The notes beneath the pieces were generated by a model, which did not search any database, had not been told where the DNA came from, and saw only the letters and a list, made by a program, of their open reading frames with translations. The translations under genes and the position numbers were made by a program. Of a stretch of DNA of 64,000 bases, positions 1 to 7,474 are shown in pieces. Source of the DNA: CAJINA01 sp964647585 (GTDB lineage: Bacteria > Desulfobacterota > Desulfobacteria > Desulfobacterales > CAJINA01); assembly GCA_964647585.1 (NCBI GenBank), contig CAZYGG010000003.1:81138-145137 (forward strand). Reading direction: 5' to 3'. Within the stretch, counting starts at the first letter, position 1. Each line of letters begins with the position of its first letter.

Positions 1-296
1 ATGACAAGGATGGGGTTGAAACGGAAATCGAGGATAAAAAGACGCTGGTTCTGCACATGATCGAAGAGGGCAAGAAGGGTCTGAACCTGCAGCGCTATAA
101 AGGCCTCGGGGAAATGAATCCGGACCAATTGTGGGAAACCACCATGGATCCCGACAAACGAACTCTCTGCCAGGTTAAAATTGAAGATGTCATTGAAACC
201 AACGCCATCTTTACGATTTTAATGGGGGAAGAGGTGGAGCCCCGACGGGAATTCATCCAGGAGAATGCCCTGGAAGTCAGCATGCTTGATATTTAA
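1..296 (+). CDS. gyrB: DNA gyrase subunit B, C-terminal end (partial)
   Basis: This is the last ~97 codons of the gene; the reading frame is open from base 3 and the 5' part lies before the window. GyrB is the ATPase and TOPRIM subunit of gyrase, which introduces negative supercoils. The residues LNLQRYKGLGEMNPDQLWET form the strongly conserved C-terminal gyrase B block, followed by the usual short tail ending near the 'FIQENAL' region. A rho-independent terminator follows about 90 bases downstream. Together with the downstream rpmH-rnpA block and a parS site, gyrB suggests that the window lies near the chromosome origin. ParE (topoisomerase IV B subunit) is the alternative, but the sequence of the tail is typical of GyrB. 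Confidence 0.93.
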   Translation, partial: DKDGVETEIEDKKTLVLHMIEEGKKGLNLQRYKGLGEMNPDQLWETTMDPDKRTLCQVKIEDVIETNAIFTILMGEEVEPRREFIQENALEVSMLDI

Positions 297-382
297 AGTT
301 GCGCTCCGAGCAGGTTTTTTCAAACGCGGATTATCGGGATAACAGCGACAAAATTTAGGGTTAAAGCCAAATAGTTTTCATT

Positions 383-411
383 AACCGGAAGGAGCCGCCT
401 TCCGGTTTTTT
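383..411 (+). terminator. Rho-independent terminator after gyrB
   Basis: A 10-base stem (AACCGGAAGG pairing with CCTTCCGGTT) with a 5-base loop is followed by a run of T at 406-411. It sits between gyrB and nrdJ and probably ends gyrB transcription. Confidence 0.85.
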
Positions 412-496
412 ATATTAAACCATTGAAAACTGAACTTTTATTGATATATTGAGAGTGTCTGGCGGCACTATCCGCCGACGATTCCCGGAGATAGAG

Positions 497-2659
497 ATGA
501 CCCTTTCGAAAAACGCTTTGAAGGTTCTTAAAAAACGCTATTTCGCCAAAGGTGAAACCTGGGAGGATCTTTGCCGGCGGGTTGCTGACAGAGTGGCGGA
601 GGATGAACCGGCCGCCGCCCGCAAGAAATGGGCGCAAAAATACTATGACCTTATCCACGGTCTCACCTTTCTGCCGAACAGCCCGACCCTGAGAAACTTC
701 GGCCGCAACAATGGCTGCGGCAGCGCCTGTTTCGTTATGCCGCTGGAAGACAGCCGCAAAGCTATTTTCAAAACCCTGTCCGATGTGGTGGATGTGCAGG
801 CTTACGGCGGCGGTACCGGTATGGATTTTTCAAAAATTCGCCCCCGGGGAGACCGGGTGAGCACCACCGGCGGTGCGGCCACCGGCCCCATTGCCATCAT
901 GGGCATCTTTGATTACACCGTTGGCGATATCATCAAACAGGGCGGTACCCGCCAGGGAGCCAACATGGGTGTTTTGAGGGTTGATCACCCGGACATAGAA
1001 GATTTTATCACATGTAAAACCCTGGAGGGCGATCTAAAAAATTTCAATATCTCCGTGGGAGTAACCGACGCGTTTATGCGGGCTGTCGAAAAGAACGCGG
1101 ACTATGATCTGGTGTTCAACGGGAAAAAGCGCACGTCGGTGAAAGCCCGGCCGGTCTGGAATTTAATGGTTGAAGCCGCGTGGCGCAACGGAGAGCCGGG
1201 CATTGTTTTTCTGGACACAATCAATCGCAACAACCCCCTATCAGCCGCCGGCCGGATCACGGCCACAAACCCCTGCGGTGAGCAGCCGCTTTTACCCTAT
1301 AGTTCCTGCAACCTGGGATCCATAAACCTCAACGCGGTTGTTATGGGTGACTGGGTTTCCGGCAAAGCCCGCATCAACTGGAAAAAGCTTAAAACCATTA
1401 CCGCAACAGCCGTACGGTTTCTGGATTCTGTGATTTCGACCAACCAATACCCCCTGGCCGAGATTGAGAAAACCACCAAACGGTTCCGCCAGGTTGGTCT
1501 TGGCATTATGGGTTTTGCGGACCTGTGTATAAAACTACATATTCGCTATGGTTCGCAGCGGTCCGTTAAAATAGCCAAAAAGTTAATGGCCTGCATATAC
1601 AAACAGGCGGCGGAAACTTCTCAAAAACTTGGCGCAGAGCGTGGGTCGGCCCCCTTTTTTAAAGAATTCAAGTCTAAGCTACCCGCACGGCGCAACGGCG
1701 CCCTGACGTCTATTGCCCCCACCGGGACCCTGTCGGTGCTGGCGGATTGTTCTTCCGGTTGTGAACCCCATTTTGCTTTCAATTATACCAAAGAGTGCCT
1801 CGAGGGTGAAAAACTAAACATGTTGCCAGCGGTTTTTCGACAATGGCTGGAGAAGTCGGGTGAGAGCCGGCACCCGGAATTTTTTGTGACAGCCGAGGAT
1901 GTTTCCCTTAAAGAACACCTTGCTGTTCAGGCGGCGCTCCAGGGCAGCGGTGTGGATGCGGGGGTATCCAAAACGATCAACGCGCCCTACCACACCAGTA
2001 AAAAGGCGGTCTCCAAGGCCTTTTTCAGCGCCTGGAAAGCCCAGTGTAAAGGCATTACCTTTTATCGCCAGGGATCCAGGGATGTACAGGCGCTTTACGA
2101 TGAAACCACCGCGATCCCGGAGAAAGACAGGGATAGGCTCAAACGGGGTGAATTGAAGAAACGACCGCGGGCCACCACCGGCCCCAGCCTGAAGATGAAA
2201 ACCGCCTGTGGCAAATTATATGTGGACCCGCATTTTGATAACGAGGGCGTCATCGAGGTTTTTATCCGCACCGAGGGCGGTGGCTGTACCGCCAACACCA
2301 AGGCGCTGGGCATTTTACTTTCGTATTGTATCCGGGCCGGGATAGCCCCCGAAACTCTGATCAAAGCAATGAAATCCGTTCACTGTACGGCGTGCACCCG
2401 CGCAATTCTTTCCGGAAAAGACGTGGAGGTGAACAGTTGCGCGGCGGGGATGGGTAAAGGTCTGGAGGTTGCCCTGCGTAACAGCACAATTTACCGTAAG
2501 GTTATTACCCAAATGGAAGATGCGGAAATTCATTTTTCAGAAGATGGCGAGGGCGGTGCATCCGGACAACGCCGGTGCCCGGACTGCGGGAGCCTCCTGA
2601 ACCGAACCAGCGGGTGTGTGTTGTGTTCGAGTCCGGATTGTGGGTGGAGCCGCTGTTAG
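497..2659 (+). CDS. nrdJ: Adenosylcobalamin-dependent ribonucleotide reductase (class II)
   Basis: Reduces ribonucleotides to deoxyribonucleotides using an adenosylcobalamin-derived thiyl radical, without oxygen. The ATG at 497 has a GGAG 6 bases upstream and is preferred over a TTG at 449; this gives 720 residues. The catalytic NPCGE signature is present (N258, C260, E262), with the upstream GGTGMDFSKIRPRG block and the SIAPTGTLS block typical of the family. The C-terminus carries paired CxxC motifs ending in CPDCG and a CGWSRC zinc ribbon, the usual redox-active/zinc tail of class II enzymes. No separate radical-generating subunit is needed or seen. A thymidylate synthase-like gene follows, so the pair supplies dNTPs. 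No cobalamin riboswitch is recognisable upstream. The stop codon is the first base of a long palindrome. Confidence 0.96.
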   Translation: MTLSKNALKVLKKRYFAKGETWEDLCRRVADRVAEDEPAAARKKWAQKYYDLIHGLTFLPNSPTLRNFGRNNGCGSACFVMPLEDSRKAIFKTLSDVVDVQAYGGGTGMDFSKIRPRGDRVSTTGGAATGPIAIMGIFDYTVGDIIKQGGTRQGANMGVLRVDHPDIEDFITCKTLEGDLKNFNISVGVTDAFMRAVEKNADYDLVFNGKKRTSVKARPVWNLMVEAAWRNGEPGIVFLDTINRNNPLSAAGRITATNPCGEQPLLPYSSCNLGSINLNAVVMGDWVSGKARINWKKLKTITATAVRFLDSVISTNQYPLAEIEKTTKRFRQVGLGIMGFADLCIKLHIRYGSQRSVKIAKKLMACIYKQAAETSQKLGAERGSAPFFKEFKSKLPARRNGALTSIAPTGTLSVLADCSSGCEPHFAFNYTKECLEGEKLNMLPAVFRQWLEKSGESRHPEFFVTAEDVSLKEHLAVQAALQGSGVDAGVSKTINAPYHTSKKAVSKAFFSAWKAQCKGITFYRQGSRDVQALYDETTAIPEKDRDRLKRGELKKRPRATTGPSLKMKTACGKLYVDPHFDNEGVIEVFIRTEGGGCTANTKALGILLSYCIRAGIAPETLIKAMKSVHCTACTRAILSGKDVEVNSCAAGMGKGLEVALRNSTIYRKVITQMEDAEIHFSEDGEGGASGQRRCPDCGSLLNRTSGCVLCSSPDCGWSRC

Positions 2660-2826
2660 AAGTGGTTTCAAAACCTCCCCTCGGGCTCAATCTCTGTGTT
2701 GGCCGCAAGGTTCCAATCCTCGAAATACTGGAGTATTCCTCCGGTTAGAACCTCGAGGCCGCCGCACCTTGTCGAAGATCCCGCGTTTTTTGCGGGGAGC
2801 CCGATTGAAGATTTTGAAACCACTTC
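2659..2826. repeat. 168-bp imperfect palindrome abutting the nrdJ stop codon
   Basis: The ends are perfect 15-base inverted copies: GAAGTGGTTTCAAAA at 2659-2673 and its complement at 2812-2826. Similarity continues inward after a 7-base mismatch block (TCGGGCTC in both arms) and reappears around GGCC and AGGTTC in the middle. It lies in the only gap between nrdJ and the thyA-like gene. It contains no convincing gene. It could be a transcript-end hairpin, or a miniature transposon-like element with terminal inverted repeats. No second copy was seen in this window. Confidence 0.8.
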
Positions 2827-2923
2827 CAGATGTAACAATATGATGCTTGACCAACGCGTGATATGTACGGTATTTTAAACATTCAAACACAACAGGTAAA
2901 TTCTTACTGGAGCTGAAACTGTT

Positions 2924-3715
2924 ATGAATATTCACTTTATTCAGGCGCGCGATCTGCCGGACCTCTGGTTTCAGGCTGTTCACGATATCCTTGACAATGG
3001 GCGCAGGTTCACCATCGATCGCGGATCTTACGCCGGGCAGACCCGGCTGGAATACGATTACTTTTGCGGCCACGTGAAATACCCCGGCACCCAGCCGGTC
3101 ATTCCCGATATTCCGCCGGCCTGCGGCATTCCCAATCCCGTCGAAGAAGGCTATATTTACGGGGGAGAGGGTTACGAAAGATCCTATATCGAGTATTTAA
3201 TGACCGGCGAAAAAGAGATCGGTGAATCCTACACGTACGGCGAAAGGCTAACCCGGGCGCCCATTACCGGTGACAAGCTGGCCTGGTGGGAAGAAAAAAA
3301 CGATGAAATCATCGACAAGCGCGAAGTGGATGGCGCGGCCGTCTTCGAAGAGGGGGGGCAGCTCTATCTCAACCAGATCGAGTGGATTATCCAGACCTAT
3401 AAAAAACACGGGCAGCGCAACAATCAGATGGTGCTGCAGGTGGCTCACCCTTCGGATTGTACCCTGCTCGATCCCCCCTGCCTGAGATCGATCGACACCC
3501 GTATCCAGGATGAAACCCTCAATTTTTTTGTCTATTTTCGCTCCTGGGACCTGTGGGGCGGCCTGCCGGCCAACCTGGCCGGGATTCAAAATCTCAAGGA
3601 GTACATGGCGGGTGAAATTGGGGTGAAGGACGGTGAAATGGTTGTTGAGAGCAAGGGGCTGCACCTTTATGGGTATGCTGAGGACCTGGCCAAACTGCGC
3701 TGCCTGAAAGAGTAA
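2924..3715 (+). CDS. thyA: Thymidylate synthase, divergent archaeal-like ThyA family
   Basis: Predicted to methylate dUMP to dTMP with methylene-tetrahydrofolate (or a related C1 carrier). The catalytic core is recognisable: a DPPC motif with nucleophile C186, then FRSWD (R206, S207, D209) and GGLPANL with N217, matching the PCH, RS.D and G.P.N positions of ThyA. The third position after PPC is Leu instead of the His usual in bacterial ThyA, and at 263 residues the N-terminal half is unlike E. coli ThyA. This is closer to the methanogen-type enzymes. The ATG at 2924 has GGAG about 11 bases upstream. It follows nrdJ on the same strand, consistent with joint dNTP supply. A deoxycytidylate hydroxymethylase-like activity cannot be excluded from sequence alone. 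Confidence 0.8.
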   Translation: MNIHFIQARDLPDLWFQAVHDILDNGRRFTIDRGSYAGQTRLEYDYFCGHVKYPGTQPVIPDIPPACGIPNPVEEGYIYGGEGYERSYIEYLMTGEKEIGESYTYGERLTRAPITGDKLAWWEEKNDEIIDKREVDGAAVFEEGGQLYLNQIEWIIQTYKKHGQRNNQMVLQVAHPSDCTLLDPPCLRSIDTRIQDETLNFFVYFRSWDLWGGLPANLAGIQNLKEYMAGEIGVKDGEMVVESKGLHLYGYAEDLAKLRCLKE

Positions 3716-3826
3716 ACACCACACCGGCCCATTTGGGCAACCATGGTTTATTTAAAGCAACACCAATTTTTTGAGCCGACCACACACCTGGCGGGCATCC
3801 CTACAAAAACCGATGATTTTCACCCA

Positions 3827-3907
3827 GCCGGTTTAAAATTTGAAACTGGCCGAGTGAGGCTCCTCCCGCAGAGCGGGAGGCAACCGGAAGCCCCCTCGAA
3901 GGGGGCT
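3827..3907. repeat. Three consecutive hairpins in the thyA/asnS convergent gap
   Basis: Stem-loops occur at 3827-3850 (GCCGGTTT with AAACTGGC), 3862-3880 (CCTCCCGC with GCGGGAGG) and 3889-3907 (AGCCCCCTCG with AGGGGGCT). The gap 3716-3987 separates the convergent thyA-like and asnS genes and holds no supported gene; an 82-codon frame across it only reads through these repeats. Confidence 0.7.
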
Positions 3908-3954
3908 AACTTAAAAGAACAGTTTTCTCTCCGGATCGATAGAACCTCGCAGGG

Positions 3955-3991
3955 TCTTCCATTAGAGGTGGAGGGTTTAGATCAAAACTAA
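3955..3991 (-). repeat. Dispersed repeat copy 1 (TTAGTTTTGATCTAA family)
   Basis: Read on the minus strand this starts with TTAGTTTTGATCTAA, then an ACCC-CCACC-CT-TGGA pattern. The same order of words recurs on the plus strand at 51905-51940. The repeat overlaps the asnS stop codon. Confidence 0.7.
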
Positions 3992-5370
3992 AACTCAATA
4001 CTTCCGGGTGTCCGTGGAAAGGGAATCACGTCCCGGATATTGGAGATGCCTGTCACCAGCATCAGAACGCGCTCAAACCCCATGCCAAAACCACTGTGCT
4101 CCACGCTGCCGAAGCGACGGGCATCCAGGTACCACCAGTAGGGCTCCGTTGACATCCCGGTTTCTTCCAGGCCGTGCTCAAGAACATCCAGGCGCTCCTC
4201 GCGCTGGCTGCCGCCGATAATTTCACCGATTCGCGGAACCAGTACATCCATGGCCGCCACAGTGCGGTCATCATCATTCCGGCGCATGTAAAACGGTTTT
4301 ATCTCTTTGGGATAGTCGTAGAGAATAACCGGCTTTTTGAAGTGCTGTTCGGAGAGATACCGCTCGTGTTCAGACTGGAGGTCTTTCCCGAAGGAGACGT
4401 CGTAGTCAAATTTCTTTCCGGATTTGGTTAGAATTTCTACGGCATCCGTGTAGGGCAGGCGGACAAATTCCGAAGAGACAATGTTGTCCAGCGTGGGCAT
4501 CAGGGTCTTGTCCACAAACCGGGCAAAAAGGTCCAGGTCCTCGGCACAGTTGTCGATAATCCAGGCAACCAGAAACTTGATTAGATCTTCTCCCAGTTGC
4601 ATGTTGCCGGCCAGGTCGCAGAAAGCCATTTCCGGCTCCACCATCCAGAACTCGGCCACGTGTCGGCTGGTGTTGGAATTTTCCGCCCGGAAAGTGGGAC
4701 CGAACGTGTATACATCCCCCAGCGACAGGGCCAGCATTTCCGCCGAAAGCTGACCGGAGACGGTCAGGTTGGCTTCGGTTCCGAAAAAGTCGCCTGAATA
4801 GTCGGCAAGGCCTCTTTTTACCGGTACCTGGTCCGGCTGAAGGGTGGTCAACCGGAAAAGCTCGCCGGCGCCTTCGCAATCAGATCCGGTGATGATCGGG
4901 GTATGAATATAGCGAAAATCCCGCTCCCTGAAAAATTTATGTACCGCAAAGGCAAGTTCTGAACGGATGCGAAAAACAGCGCCGTATTTGTTGGTCCGCG
5001 GGCGCAGGTGGGCGATGGTTCTTAAAAATTCATCGGTGTGTCTTTTTTTCTGCAGGGGAAAATCGTCCGGAGCGAGATTGATGATCGTCACCACCGCCGC
5101 CTGAATTTCCCAGCTCTGACCCTTTCCCTTGGATTCAACCAGTTGGCCGGCTATCGCCACCGCGGACCCCGTGGTGATTTTCCGGATATCTTCATAGTTG
5201 GCAAGAGCCTCATCGGCAATCACCTGGATATTCTTCAGGCAGGAGCCGTCATTGATTTCCAGGAAGGAAAAGCCTTTTGAATCCCGCCGGGTTCTGACCC
5301 ACCCTTTGATAAGGACATTATCCGCCGGGTTTGCGGAGCCCAGTAGTTTTGCTATTTTTTCGCGTGTCAT
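3988..5370 (-). CDS. asnS: Asparaginyl-tRNA synthetase
   Basis: Charges tRNA-Asn with asparagine; class IIb synthetase, cytoplasmic. The 460-residue length is normal. An N-terminal OB-fold anticodon-binding domain (about residues 15-105, starting VLIKGWVRTRRDSKG) is followed by the class II catalytic domain. Motif 2 is visible in FGPTFRAENSNTSRHVAEFWMVEPE and motif 3 in GFGMGFERVLMLVTG near the C-terminus. The SNTSRH sequence separates AsnRS from AspRS. The start ATG is preceded on the minus strand by a short purine-rich leader (AGGGAGAA). The stop codon overlaps a dispersed repeat. Confidence 0.96.
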   Translation of the reverse strand: MTREKIAKLLGSANPADNVLIKGWVRTRRDSKGFSFLEINDGSCLKNIQVIADEALANYEDIRKITTGSAVAIAGQLVESKGKGQSWEIQAAVVTIINLAPDDFPLQKKRHTDEFLRTIAHLRPRTNKYGAVFRIRSELAFAVHKFFRERDFRYIHTPIITGSDCEGAGELFRLTTLQPDQVPVKRGLADYSGDFFGTEANLTVSGQLSAEMLALSLGDVYTFGPTFRAENSNTSRHVAEFWMVEPEMAFCDLAGNMQLGEDLIKFLVAWIIDNCAEDLDLFARFVDKTLMPTLDNIVSSEFVRLPYTDAVEILTKSGKKFDYDVSFGKDLQSEHERYLSEQHFKKPVILYDYPKEIKPFYMRRNDDDRTVAAMDVLVPRIGEIIGGSQREERLDVLEHGLEETGMSTEPYWWYLDARRFGSVEHSGFGMGFERVLMLVTGISNIRDVIPFPRTPGSIEF

Positions 5371-5457
5371 TGATACATTCTCCCTAATATGACGTTTCCA
5401 TTTTTCAGATAGCTTATAGACTTAACATTTGGGTTTCATGCAAGTTTTGGTTTAATA

Positions 5458-5524
5458 ATCGGTATCGAAATCGATTTCCGCATGACGATTCCAGACCCGA
5501 TTTCGATCCCGATTACGATTTCGG
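5458..5524. repeat. Inverted repeat with 6-base-periodic arms
   Basis: The left arm is three hexamers in register (ATCGGT, ATCGAA, ATCGAT; 5458-5475). The right arm is four (CGATTT, CGATCC, CGATTA, CGATTT; 5498-5521), the reverse complement of the same type of unit. It lies between htrA and asnS, both on the minus strand. It resembles the 7- and 8-base-period elements elsewhere in the window but uses a different unit. Confidence 0.75.
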
Positions 5525-5581
5525 CTGAAACCCGTAAGCGTTATAGAGTCTGCAGCGACACAATTTCAGCCGACACCATAC

Positions 5582-5674
5582 ATAGCGTTTGCCCGGTCAG
5601 ACGATAATGCCGCGGGCATTAGAATTTGTACCGCATAATCTGTGCAATCGAAAAATTACGCCCGCAAACGCTAT
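5582..5674. repeat. Long hairpin overlapping the htrA stop codon
   Basis: Eleven-base perfect inverted arms (ATAGCGTTTGC at 5582-5592 and its complement at 5664-5674) enclose 71 bases. The right arm covers the htrA stop at 5671-5673. This may be the 3' end structure of the htrA mRNA; no clear T-run follows on the minus strand. Confidence 0.6.
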
Positions 5675-7086
5675 AGCTCGACGGTTATATAGTACCCCCG
5701 GTGCCCGCGCTGCAGCAGCAGCACCACGGATTTTTTCCGGCGGAATTTTATAATCGCCGTCTTAAAATCTTCAATGGTGTTAATCTCGAAATCATCAATT
5801 CGGCGGATAACATCTCCCGGACCGGCACCGATTCTGGCAAGGTAGGTGCCGTTGCGAAGTTCGGTGATCAGTACACCCGATTCGGCTGCAATGCGCTGTT
5901 TCCGGCGGGTTTTTGCATCGAGGTTCACGACAGAGACCCCGAGCAGGCGTGTGGCCAGGGCCAGGGCCCGTTCGGGCGGAAAGACCTTGGCGTCTACCGC
6001 AACCGACAGGAACTTATCCCGGCGCTTGAGTTGGATCCGCAGTTTCTGTCCGGCGGAAACCCCCCGCATGATATCCTGAAACGCGCTGTTCGATGGAACC
6101 GGCCGGTTGTTTATTTTCATGATGATATCACCGCTTTTTATACCGGCCTGTTCCGCGGGCCCTTTTGGGGAGATCGATTCCACAATGACGCCTTTGCCGG
6201 TGGGGATCTTGTAGTATTCCACCAGCTCCCGGTTCAGGTCTTGAACCAGCAGGCCGATCCAGGCCTGGATAACTTCACCGTAGGCGATCAGGTCATTTAC
6301 AATTCTCCGGGCCTTGTTAATCGGGATCGCGAAGCCGATGCCGCGGGCACTGGCGTATATGGCGGTATTGATGCCAATCAGATCGCCATTTATATTTAAA
6401 AGCGGACCGCCGGAATTGCCCGGGTTGATCGGTGCGTCGATCTGGATAAAATCATGGAAGGTGCGGGCCTCGGTTCTGACGCTCCGATTGATCGCACTGA
6501 TGACCCCCGTGGAAACCGTGTGGGAAAACCCAAAGGGGTTGCCGATGGCGATAACCGTTTCACCGATCAACAGGTCGTCACTGCGGGACATTTGAATATC
6601 CGGCAGGGCATCTTTAGCGTCAATCTTCAAAACGGCCAGGTCGGAATCCGGGTCCGCCCCCACGATCCGGGCGTCGAATTCACGCTCATCTTTAAGGGTA
6701 ACCGTAATAGTGCCGGCGCGGGTGATGACATGCGCGTTGGTCAAGATGAAGCCGCGCTGGCCGTCTATGATAACACCGGAGCCAAGGTTGGTTCGCTTTT
6801 CCTGACGGTTATACCCGTGGTCGAAGAAGTCTTTGAAAAACCGGTCAAAACCCGGGTCCATACCAAACGAGCTGAAGGGGTTGCGTTGCTGGCGGGTTTC
6901 ATACTCGGAGCTGATGTTGACAACCGCCGGGCCCACCCGCTTGACTGTTTTGACAACTGCGGTTTCACGGTTATATTTTTCAGCAAGGCAAACCGATGGG
7001 CCAAAGGTACCGAAAAACATGAAAACAAGGCATAATATGCAAAAAATACGGAGGTTTTTGTTGCTTGCCACTTGTTTTTCTGTCAT
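5671..7086 (-). CDS. HtrA/DegP-family periplasmic serine protease
   Basis: Envelope quality-control protease that degrades misfolded proteins in the periplasm. Residues 10-35 form an uncleaved-looking hydrophobic signal sequence ending near CLAEK. The trypsin-like domain shows the full catalytic triad: H119 in TNAHV, D149 in DSDLAVLK and S225 in GNSGGPL. Two PDZ domains follow (about residues 270-360 and 370-465), the first with the KGPAEQAGI loop that binds C-terminal peptides. The length of 471 residues is typical of DegP/DegQ. Start at 7086 is supported by AAGGATC 7 bases upstream. It is likely monocistronic: asnS lies 300 bases downstream, and the gap between them holds two repeat structures. 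Confidence 0.93.
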   Translation of the reverse strand: MTEKQVASNKNLRIFCILCLVFMFFGTFGPSVCLAEKYNRETAVVKTVKRVGPAVVNISSEYETRQQRNPFSSFGMDPGFDRFFKDFFDHGYNRQEKRTNLGSGVIIDGQRGFILTNAHVITRAGTITVTLKDEREFDARIVGADPDSDLAVLKIDAKDALPDIQMSRSDDLLIGETVIAIGNPFGFSHTVSTGVISAINRSVRTEARTFHDFIQIDAPINPGNSGGPLLNINGDLIGINTAIYASARGIGFAIPINKARRIVNDLIAYGEVIQAWIGLLVQDLNRELVEYYKIPTGKGVIVESISPKGPAEQAGIKSGDIIMKINNRPVPSNSAFQDIMRGVSAGQKLRIQLKRRDKFLSVAVDAKVFPPERALALATRLLGVSVVNLDAKTRRKQRIAAESGVLITELRNGTYLARIGAGPGDVIRRIDDFEINTIEDFKTAIIKFRRKKSVVLLLQRGHRGYYITVEL

Positions 7087-7474
7087 CTAAGATCCTTTTT
7101 CAATAAATTTTCAAGTGCACCCGCGTACATCAAAACAGAATAATATGCCATACTGAAATCTCATGGATCGTTTCTGACCACAACATATGAAAATTTATAG
7201 ATAAAAGTTGTTTTGGAATTCACAGATAAATTGTCAATGTTTCTATTTAAGCCAGCACCGTTTTAATTTGAGTATATTGTTGGCCGGGACCTTGTAAAAA
7301 CGATTACGATGACTCCGGGCTGATGCTACGGTTTTATAAAAACTATCAACCACGTTTAAGGATATTGATTAGAAACAGTCAGATAGATATTGATGAATGC
7401 CTTGTTAAAGACACCTGAATAAGGATGCACGAGGCGAAACTGCAACGCGTTTCTAATTTGGTAAAATTCATAAC
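7087..7474. other. Divergent promoter gap, no gene seen
   Basis: These 388 bases separate htrA (minus) from the radical SAM gene (plus). The sequence is moderately A+T-rich, has stop codons in all frames, and shows no RNA gene, repeat or clear riboswitch fold by eye. Promoters for both flanking genes must lie here, but no box is good enough to call. Confidence 0.5.

Noticed and set aside
297..496. Cobalamin riboswitch before nrdJ
   Set aside because: No B12-box or matching fold seen; the gap is mostly a terminator.
648..661. DnaA box cluster / oriC
   Set aside because: A single TTATCCAC-like word lies inside nrdJ; no cluster found anywhere in the window.
3743..3991. 82-codon plus-strand frame
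   Set aside because: Runs through three hairpins and a dispersed repeat; no ribosome site; convergent gap.
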